Assembly (NCBI GenBank): GCA_025617375.2
Contig: JAMYGW020000003.1
Location: 2,604,001-2,668,000, forward strand
Source of the DNA: Acarospora socialis
Taxonomy: Eukaryota; Ascomycota; Lecanoromycetes; Acarosporales; Acarosporaceae
Direction of reading: 5' to 3'
Length of the DNA stretch: 64,000 nucleotides
Positions 56,697 through 64,000 of this stretch are shown here, piece by piece. The notes beneath the pieces were generated by a model. It had not been told where the DNA came from. It saw only the letters and a list, made by a program, of their open reading frames with translations, and made no database searches. The position numbers were made by a program, and so were the translations under genes. The number at the start of each line of letters is the position of its first letter. Position 1 is the first letter of the stretch.

Positions 56697-58286
56697 ATGC
56701 CTACTTCACCTTCTCCAACGATTTCGCCAGCAACATCTCCATTGAAGCTTCCTGAACCAGATTCTTACATTGCCACGAGGAATGATACCTCAACTCAGCA
56801 ACAGCAGCATGCCCAACTACCATTTCGAACGATAACCTTTGCTGCCGCAACTGCCCAAGATGGACGCCGACCATCGATTCAATTCGAAATTCGCAACTCA
56901 GAGGCTCCTCTGCGCACTGGCAGTCCCAAACCCAAAATACAACGGCGCATGTCCTCGCCTCCGCCTCCAATGTGAGTTCCTAAGCCTCCTTGCATTGTTG
57001 TTCTTCCCTCTCTCTTCCTCTTCACGGCGTGGTTTTCTATTCAATGCTGCTTGTTATAGATCTCCTCCAGAACTTCGCTTATGTTTTGTATTTACCCCGC
57101 GCAACTCGAGTAGTTCCCGCAAGTGACAGCTGCCGGGTCAATGCTAGTCATATGCCGCTGGTGGTGATATGCGCATCTGCATGAAACAATGTCACTGACC
57201 CCGTCCTCACCCCATAGGACATTTCAGAACCGGGTCTCGTTCGACACCTTCGACAATCGCGATGCCAGTGACTTCTCCCTGACCTTGAACTCGAAGCACA
57301 AAGAGTACAAGTACACAAAACGATCACGCACGTTCCTCTGCGGAACGGATCAGAACGACTACTCCGAATTTGCGCTTGAATGGTTGATCGATGAGCTTGT
57401 CGACGATGGGGACGAGATTGTCTGTCTGCGGGTTGTGGATAAGGACAGCAAGATCAACAGCGACGCGAGCATCGAAGGGGGAAGATACAGGACTGAGGCC
57501 AAGAAGTTACTGGATCAGGTCATTGCGAAGAACAACGATGACGACAAAGCTATCAGTCTAGTCTTGGAGTTCGCCGTGGGCAAGGTTCAAGAGACGATTC
57601 AGCGTATGGTAGGTCGGATTCCGCGCTACGTTCAACTAGGCATTCGCGAGATTTGCTAATTTCGGCCAACCTCGCATCAGATTGAGATTTACGAACCGGT
57701 CATGCTTATTGTTGGCACACGCGGGCGTAGTCTGGGCGGCATCCAGGGTCTCCTTCCTGGTTCCGTGTCGAAGTACTGCCTTCAGCATTCACCCGTGCCT
57801 GTCATCGTTGTCCGGCCCACGTCCAAACGCGAGAAGAAAAAGAAGAAACGACAAGCAGATCCGTCCAGACGCGGGTATATGGACATCCTTGAGCGCAGCG
57901 GAGCCAGAGGCGGACATGTCCTGGATCCGAGCAACAGAAACAGCATCGTAGCAGAATCCGGAACCGCAACAGAGAAAGAGGCGCGAGCTGTGGCAGCAGC
58001 GATCGGTTTACCAACTGCATACGATAAGGCTGAGCCTGATGGAGGTCCATTGATCAAGGTCCAGAGTGGGAGGAGTGACTATACCTCTGGTCCCGAAAGC
58101 CCAAGTCCGACTGGAGAATTAAGTCCAGGGAATGCCAGGGGTCCGGTCGTCATGAAGAGCCCCGAGCTAGGGAACTTGGAAAGTCCGGAGGGAAGCGATA
58201 GTAGCGATGACGATGATGAGGAAGCGGAGAAAAGGCGAGGAAGCAACTTTTCGGTTTCCTCAGGAGGTGGTCCTACGCCACGTTAG
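56697..58286 (+). CDS. Universal stress protein (USP/UspA) family protein
   Basis: Exons 56697-56971, 57218-57608 and 57681-58286 give 423 residues. The USP domain runs from about residue 120: RTFLCGTDQNDYSEFALEWL, VCLRVVDKDS, EFAVGKVQETIQRMIEIYEPVMLIVGTRG, and the nucleotide-binding signature GTRGRSLGGIQGLLPGSVS with VPVIVVRP. N-terminal 110 residues are Ser/Pro/Gln-rich; the C terminus is basic (KREKKKKKRQ), then acidic (SDSSDDDDEEAEKRRG). Fungal USPs of this layout are of unknown role. Intron one (246 nt) is unusually long for this window. Confidence 0.9.
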
Positions 58287-58891
58287 GTGCCCAGTTATCT
58301 ACAGCCCAAGGAGATCAAGAAGCAACTGGATGACGGGGATCGTTTCTGGCTCATCTAAGGTAAGTCACCGAAGGGCTGGTATTGCAGGCGTTTCGCGTGC
58401 CTTCTCGATGGTGGACTCGGGAGTGAAAGGGTGTTTATCAAAACGAGGTAGACTGAGCATTGGTGTATATAACACAATACCTAATGACGATATGACTGAA
58501 TTGGCACAAGGTAATAAGTTGTGGAGTCCACCGTACTTCGTACAGATGTTACCTAGGTATACCAAGTGAGTGTGCTGGGCTTATCTTTCTGCCGGAAGCT
58601 TGATAGCTCCCCGCAGGCGGTGTGAATCCATAAGGTAAGGTGCAGTAGCGCTGTTTCCAGTTGCTCGGTTACTGTACTCCGTACACCGGTGATTAAGTGG
58701 ATTGCTCGACGGCAGGCTTCCGGTTTAAGGGAGATAGGACGGCTTCTTCATAGATCAATGTGTTACCTTCCCGGATCGTCAAAGACTCGATTGTGTTCAT
58801 ACCGGATGGGTTCACGCGAAATACGATTGCTGGTACAACCTCTTGTTACAAGGTATGCTAACGCTCCTATCCTAACAACTACAGCGTGTTC
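58287..58891. other. Intergenic region with GTAC/TACTCCGTAC motifs
   Basis: 605 bases. CCGTACTTCGTACAG near 58530 and TACTGTACTCCGTAC at 58671-58685 repeat the motif seen at other intergenic sites. An apparent upstream exon for the next gene would need a 32-nt intron and was not used. Confidence 0.4.
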
Positions 58892-60487
58892 ATGGCGCTC
58901 AAACTCGAGGACTGCGATGATTGCACTGCATCACACATGAGGCGAGGCCTCGACAGCCATGCAGCCACCGCAGTGTTTATCTCATCGCTCCCTTTCGTCT
59001 TTACGTTCCTCGTTGTCAGCGGGATCGTCCTCGAACGACTCTTTCCACTGTTGTCCAGCGCTTCGTCACTCAAGAGTCGGCCCGAGCATCAGCTGTCACT
59101 GTCTGGATTCCGGTTTCGATCTCCGTCGACTTACAGTGCTCAAAGCATATCAGCCGTAACATTTTCGACTACAATTGCTCTATCAGCTGTACTGGCGGAG
59201 TTGATTCTCTGCGAGATCTCCAATACCCTCGACCCTGCCGCTCGGAGTGTCGCACTTCAAGTAACGGTGTCGACCCTGCTGGTTCTACTCGTCATCGCGA
59301 TTCCCTTCCTCGAACTGCACTCCTTCATATCCTCAGCAGGGTGGAAATTCAGTGGTAGTGGTAAAGGCCGACTAAGGCTCGCCTGGGCTCTACAGATCGC
59401 TGGATTTTCAATATGGATATTCGGCTTCTGGTGGATCGGCCAAGGCATTTTGGGAGTACACGCACACCAGAACGCGGCTGGGAGGCTTCAAGGGCTGATC
59501 GAAGCATGCCTCGAGAGGATTGGTGTTATTGGCATATCCCTCATGGCTCTACTCTCGGGATTTGCTTCCGTCAGCTCCTTGTGGCAGAACTTCGGCGCCA
59601 AACCGAAGCAAGTCACAGAGACAGACATCGCTCGGAAGCAAGCGGGCCTTGATGCCACAAACGATATGCTTCTAGCGAAACGCTCTCGACTGCGTGCACT
59701 CGAGCGCAAGATGTCCGATGCACCTTCCGAAGGGTTCCTGCAGAAAGCCATCGGTACCATTAGAGGGAACGCGGACACGCAGGAGAGGAAGAATCTTCTT
59801 TTCGAGATCTCGGGCCTCGAAACGATGGCTCGTTCTCTCCATGCTTCGCTCTCTCTCTTACATAATCGTCGGCACCAACAACATCGTGCCACCACAGCAG
59901 TCGGCCGAGTTCTGATCCTCATGTCCTACCTTTTCTCCTTCTACTGCCTCTACCGCATCCTGGCCACATCTGTCACCACAGTCCGGCGCTGGTGGTATGC
60001 GTCATCCACCTTCTCCGGCAGCGACCCGGTCAACAACGTTCTAGCTCTACTCGCCAAGCACTGGGATCCCAGCCTCGATCAAGTTTCTTGGTCACGACAA
60101 ATCTCCTTCCTCTTTTCTGGAATCATCCTCCTCGCCTCTTTCTCCAGTGTCCTTCAAACCTTTCACTTCTTTGCGCGCTTTACGCCATCACTCCTTTACA
60201 CCGCGCAGGCGAACCTCGCCCTTCTCGTTGCACAAATTTGTGGCATGTATGTCATCAGCTCAGCGTTGCTATTACGAGGCATGATGCCCAGAGAAGTGGG
60301 CAGTGTCATCAGCTCGGCGTTAGGTGCCGGAAAGGCGGTCGAAATGGGCTGGGTGGATCGGTGGTTCGAGGGATGGTTCTTGACGGCCTCTGCTTTGACT
60401 GCGGCAGGTATATTCTTGGGGAGGAAGCTGGGAGGAGCAAGCGATTGGGATGAGGATGAGGATATGGAAATGGGAAAGCGGTTATAG
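58892..60487 (+). CDS. Golgi pH regulator family protein (GPHR/GPR89, ABA-GPCR domain)
   Basis: Intronless, 531 residues. About nine membrane segments are visible, five before and four after a central hydrophilic region. Family features are SLPFVFTFLVVSGIVLERLF, VLLVIAIPFLELHSFISS, GVIGISLMALLSGFASVSSLWQNF, a coiled-coil loop (RKQAGLDATNDMLLAKRSRL), GRVLILMSYLFSFYCLYRIL, and VSWSRQISFLFSGIILLASF with MYVISSALLLRGMMP near the end. Known role: Golgi anion channel or pH regulator in animals; plant relatives are GTGs. Start chosen at the first ATG in frame. Confidence 0.9.
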   Translation: MALKLEDCDDCTASHMRRGLDSHAATAVFISSLPFVFTFLVVSGIVLERLFPLLSSASSLKSRPEHQLSLSGFRFRSPSTYSAQSISAVTFSTTIALSAVLAELILCEISNTLDPAARSVALQVTVSTLLVLLVIAIPFLELHSFISSAGWKFSGSGKGRLRLAWALQIAGFSIWIFGFWWIGQGILGVHAHQNAAGRLQGLIEACLERIGVIGISLMALLSGFASVSSLWQNFGAKPKQVTETDIARKQAGLDATNDMLLAKRSRLRALERKMSDAPSEGFLQKAIGTIRGNADTQERKNLLFEISGLETMARSLHASLSLLHNRRHQQHRATTAVGRVLILMSYLFSFYCLYRILATSVTTVRRWWYASSTFSGSDPVNNVLALLAKHWDPSLDQVSWSRQISFLFSGIILLASFSSVLQTFHFFARFTPSLLYTAQANLALLVAQICGMYVISSALLLRGMMPREVGSVISSALGAGKAVEMGWVDRWFEGWFLTASALTAAGIFLGRKLGGASDWDEDEDMEMGKRL

Positions 60488-60753
60488 CATCTTACGTGCA
60501 GGCGTTTGCTGGTTGGAACTGGAACTCATGGGCTCATTGTGCTGGTTCGCGGGAACTATGAACTTAGAATGTGGTGCTCAGGCACTCCCGTACCTTAGTG
60601 GAGCCATCAAACAAGGATTAGGTTTCGACCTGCACCAGTGCCACTATGATAATCTTATTATATATTTGGACTAGTATGAACTCACTGCGTTCAATCAAGA
60701 ACTTACTATAAGTCACATATTTCGATTTTCCTATCCATCCAAGATTCTACATC

Positions 60754-62764
60754 ATGGAGGAATTGACCAATTCCCTGTCGGATCTCGGCATTGATGCACC
60801 GCTCCCTCACTACCCTGGCGCAGTTCCACTCTTGAATCCAATTGACCTCTATCGTTCATATTTGACGGAAATCATCGTCTCCCTCACAAATGCGGACGCG
60901 AAGACAGTGTATCCAGCCTTGCAGTGGGCCAAAACTCTCGACAAGGGCGACCTAATTCTCGCAGTCCCGCAACTGCGGATCAAAGATGTCAAACCCACAG
61001 ACTTGGCGACTGCATTGGTCCGAAAGGTTCGCTACTCTACACATCTACAATATCCGCGCGCAGTAGAAGGAAGCTGACCCCCGGTCTCAGTTCCCACCCC
61101 ACACCTTGTTCCTCCGCCCAGAAGCCGAAGGCATCATTGTCCGCTTCTACTTCTCTCCACAACTCCTCCCCTCCATCATCCTGCCATGTATCTTCCGCCT
61201 CGGCGCCGCCTACGGTTCGAACCCGTCACACGCCCTCCGTGACCCAGCAGACCCGTCCCGCGGCCGGAATAAAGTCGTCATCGAGTTCTCGTCACCGAAT
61301 ATCGCCAAGGAGTTCCACGCCGGCCACCTGCGTAGCACCATCATCGGCGGCTTCCTATCCAACCTATTCGCAGGCGCAGGATGGGATGTTGTGAGGATGA
61401 ACTACTTGGGGGACTGGGGGAGGCAGTATGGTATCCTGGCCATAGCTTGGAATATGTTCGGGTCGGAGGAGGCGTTTCAGGCGAACCCGATCGGCCACCT
61501 CTTCGACATCTACGTTCGGATCAGTGCGCTGATCAAGCCGGAGGAGGACGAGATCAAGACCGCTAAGAAGGAGGGCAAGGATACGACGGAGCTCGAGGCC
61601 AGTGGGTTGCTGGGCGAAGCCCGATCGTACTTTAAACGCATGGAAGAAGGTGACGAGGACCTACTCGCCTTGTGGCGCCGTTTCCGCGCGCTCAGCATCG
61701 AACGGTACAAGGCGACGTATGCGCGCTTGAACATCTTCTTTGACGATTACTCCGGCGAGTCGCAAGTGAAGGCGGAATCTATGGCTCGCGCCGAAGCCGT
61801 CCTGCAAGAGAAAGGGATCAGCGAAGTGGACCGAGGCGCCACCATCATCGACTTCAAGAAGCATGGCGCGCCGAAGCTCGACGTTGCCATCATCCGTAAC
61901 AAGAACGGCACCACCAATTACCTCCTCCGCGACGTCGGCGCCGCCATCGAGCGGTGAGAGAAATACCGTTTCAACAAGATGATCTACGTCGTCATGAGCG
62001 AGCAAGACATCCATCTTCAGCGCCTCTTCAAGATCCTCGAACTTATTGGCTACGGAGAAGCTGCATCTCGAACGGTGCATGTGAATTACGGCAAGGTGCA
62101 GGGCATGTCGACTCGCAAAGGCAACGTCAAGTTTCTGAACGATATACTGGAGGATTGTGGCACCGCCATGCACGAGGTGATGAGGAAAAACGAAGCCAAG
62201 TACAGCATGGTGGGAAATCCAGACGAGATTGCAGATACGTTGGGCATCTCGGCCGTCATGGTCCAAGACATGAGCGGCAAGCGCATCAACAACTACCCCT
62301 TCGACCTCGAGCGCATGACGTCCTTCGAAGGCGATACTGGCCCATACCTCCAATACGCTCATGCACGACTACGTTCCATCGCGGCAAAGACCGGCTGGAA
62401 TGCTGAGCACCTCCATCAAGCGGACTTTACTCTCTTGAAAGAGCCTCATGCGGTCAACTTGATCCGTCTCATGGCGCAATACCCGGATGTTGTAGGCCAG
62501 ACACTCAAGACGTTGGAGCCAGCCACAGTCTTGACGTATCTGTTCCGCCTGACACACCAGCTCTCGTCCAGCTACGATGTTTTGAGAGTTGTTGGGGCAA
62601 AGGAGGGAGAGGGGGTCAGCAAGGCGAGGGCGGCGCTCTACGAGGCCGCGAGACAGGTCATCAATAACGGAATGAGATTGCTGGGCTTGACGCCCGTGGA
62701 TCGGTATGTGTCTCCTCGGTGTAAGCATTGACGTATATCGATTGACGTTGCCTGCAGCATGTGA
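60754..62764 (+). CDS. Arginyl-tRNA synthetase with an in-frame TGA
   Basis: Exons 60754-61026, 61091-62703 and 62758-62764. Conserved parts are KVVIEFSSPNIAKEFHAGHLRS (HIGH motif as HAGH, near residue 167), MNYLGDWGRQYG, NYLLRDVGAAIER, KMIYVVMSEQDIHLQRLF, VQGMSTRKGNVKFL (KMSKS region), EGDTGPYLQYAHARLRSI and the terminal TPVDRM. Codon 380 (61955-61957) is TGA, lying between AAIER and EKYRFNKM. Both sides are in the same frame and both match the family. As read, translation would stop after 379 residues, losing the KMSKS loop and anticodon-binding domain. No realistic intron removes the TGA (the best would be 25 nt). Sequence error, readthrough or a truncated allele remain open. Intron one has a GTTCGC donor. 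Confidence 0.88.
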
Positions 62765-64000
62765 AAGGCTCTGCTACCTCGAAATTGATTCAACGTCTGG
62801 GGCACGGATTCTTCGGGGACGTCGTTCGGGTAAGAGAACCCATGAAATGCTGAAATGGTCGTGGGGATAGAAGCTTATGTAGAGATAAGGTACTTCAGGC
62901 TCTCTGACAAATGTCCGTTCACGACGGTGGAGAGTTTGACGGCGCTGACCGGAATCCGCCCAAGTTTTCGCCTCTCGTAGGTGTTTCGGTAGAGGCTGAG
63001 ACAGGGTGCTTGAAAGGTCGGGTTAGGTGAAGGTGGGGTTTTGCCGTCGAAGTAGATAAGAGGATATTGGAGGAGGAGGATGGAGGAGTATGGCGGCTGC
63101 GTGTGAAGAAGCAGGGGGGCTTCACTACATAAGATGAAGAGAAGTTGAAAAGAAGATGTGGATGGCTGGAGAAGACACCAGTGTTGTCCAAACCAGCGAA
63201 AAGCTGCCCCACGATACCTTGTGCTATTGAGTCCGCAGAAAGCCCTACGCATGCCCCAGATCTCAAGTGTAACACCTTCACCTTCACCGAAACGCCTTGT
63301 CCACTAAAGTTTCCGCTGGGAAAATCATACCTTAAGTATATACGTCTCACTGGCCAAGCAGGCCTACGGCTCGAAAATCCAATCTCTTTCACCGGATCTA
63401 AGATCTATATATGACCCTAACAGTCCCAATCTCAGTCACCGTCTCCGTACTTGTCTTTGGCTCCAAACTTCCAACGGACACGCACACCTCTCCGACCTGA
63501 TCTTGTACGTTTCCCCCGACTCACTGCCTCAGATGCACACTTGTCCTCATGACTTTTCTCTTCTTCGTTATGTCGTCATACCAGCTTTCACCGCGTCTGC
63601 CAGAGGTCTCCGACGAGCCTCGACGTATTTCTCTTCTCGCCGTCGGAGATCCCCAACCGTTTCCGGTAGTCTAGGACTCACCATATCGATCGGCAACACA
63701 CCCTTCCACTTCTATCCCAGAAATCCTAGCCTCCCAGGTTGGAGGTGGTGGAGTGGCCGATTCCAGTCTTGGGTTAAGTAGAGCGTACGTCTTCCGAGGA
63801 AAGATGGTGGACGAAACTCAGCCACCGCACTCAAGACGCCTGCGTCTGCAAAGCACCAGACCGAACTTGTGACATGGCGTCGGATTTACGGAAATCCCCC
63901 TCCGGTTTAGGCTGCCGCCAGTTCCAGTATAACACCTTGCTTACCTAACCCACCACTTTTGACATCTTTCTATAAGAACCCCCCACATCTCTTCTTCTCA
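62765..64000. other. Terminal gene-free region, probable promoter of a gene beyond the window
   Basis: No supportable gene in 1.2 kb. A TATAAG box at 63971 followed by a pyrimidine-rich end suggests a plus-strand promoter close to the window edge. Confidence 0.35.

Noticed and set aside
58855-58886. Upstream exon for the GPHR gene joined by GTATGC...CAG
   Set aside because: The intron would be only 32 nt, and the upstream frame lacks recognisable GPHR sequence.
61954-61978. A 25-nt intron (GTGAGA...AAG) that would remove the arginyl-tRNA synthetase TGA
   Set aside because: Too short to splice, no branch site, and it would delete the conserved EKYRFNK segment.
1-64000. CRISPR arrays, bacterial operons, rRNA genes, retroelements with LTRs or capsid-bearing elements
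   Set aside because: None seen; the spliced gene structures mark eukaryotic nuclear DNA, and no reverse transcriptase, integrase or capsid-like frame was recognised.

Overview
The window is nuclear DNA of a filamentous ascomycete (Pezizomycotina; Dothideomycetes is my guess, not proven). Genes are single-copy, closely packed on both strands and split by short introns, mostly 46-80 nt with GT-AG ends and CTAAC/CTGAC-like branch sites. The protein set is typical of moulds: a fused BTA1 betaine-lipid synthase, ATG15 with CKTPG modules, a peroxisomal catalase, a Fungal_N-type protein and small secreted cysteine-rich proteins. I rebuilt about 29 gene models by hand from reading-frame phase and splice sites. 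Nearly all join into intact frames of the length expected for the family.

Layout. 0-9 kb: a 5'-truncated membrane protein with a decayed tandem copy of its 3' part; an RCC1-type gene with a histone-H1-like tail and a 19-bp minisatellite upstream; a cyclase-family gene with a GC-AG intron; and one ORF joining a FAR1-like zinc-finger region to the RIB7 riboflavin reductase. 9-24 kb: core genes NIC96, PAF1 and ARP8, then ARL1, catalase and a BCS1-like AAA ATPase. 24-32 kb: lineage-specific genes (a charged orphan, a Fungal_N protein, an SRPK-like kinase) and a small non-autonomous DNA transposon with 94-bp inverted repeats. 32-50 kb: mitochondrial enoyl-CoA hydratase, RER1, a small glycine-repeat protein, BTA1, a VPS9-domain protein, ATG15, a CDK11-like kinase and NDUFAF7. 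51-56 kb: three related small secreted cysteine-rich proteins in gene-poor DNA. 56-64 kb: a universal-stress protein, a Golgi pH regulator and arginyl-tRNA synthetase, whose reading frame carries an in-frame TGA.

Most genes are unrelated housekeeping functions that merely sit side by side. Loose themes are nuclear transport and chromatin (RCC1, NIC96, PAF1, ARP8), Golgi/endosome/vacuole traffic (ARL1, RER1, VPS9 protein, ATG15, GPHR) and mitochondrial or peroxisomal metabolism (catalase, enoyl-CoA hydratase, NDUFAF7). The most unusual items are the secreted cysteine-rich family with a conserved exon plan, the zinc finger-RIB7 fusion and the interrupted arginyl-tRNA synthetase.
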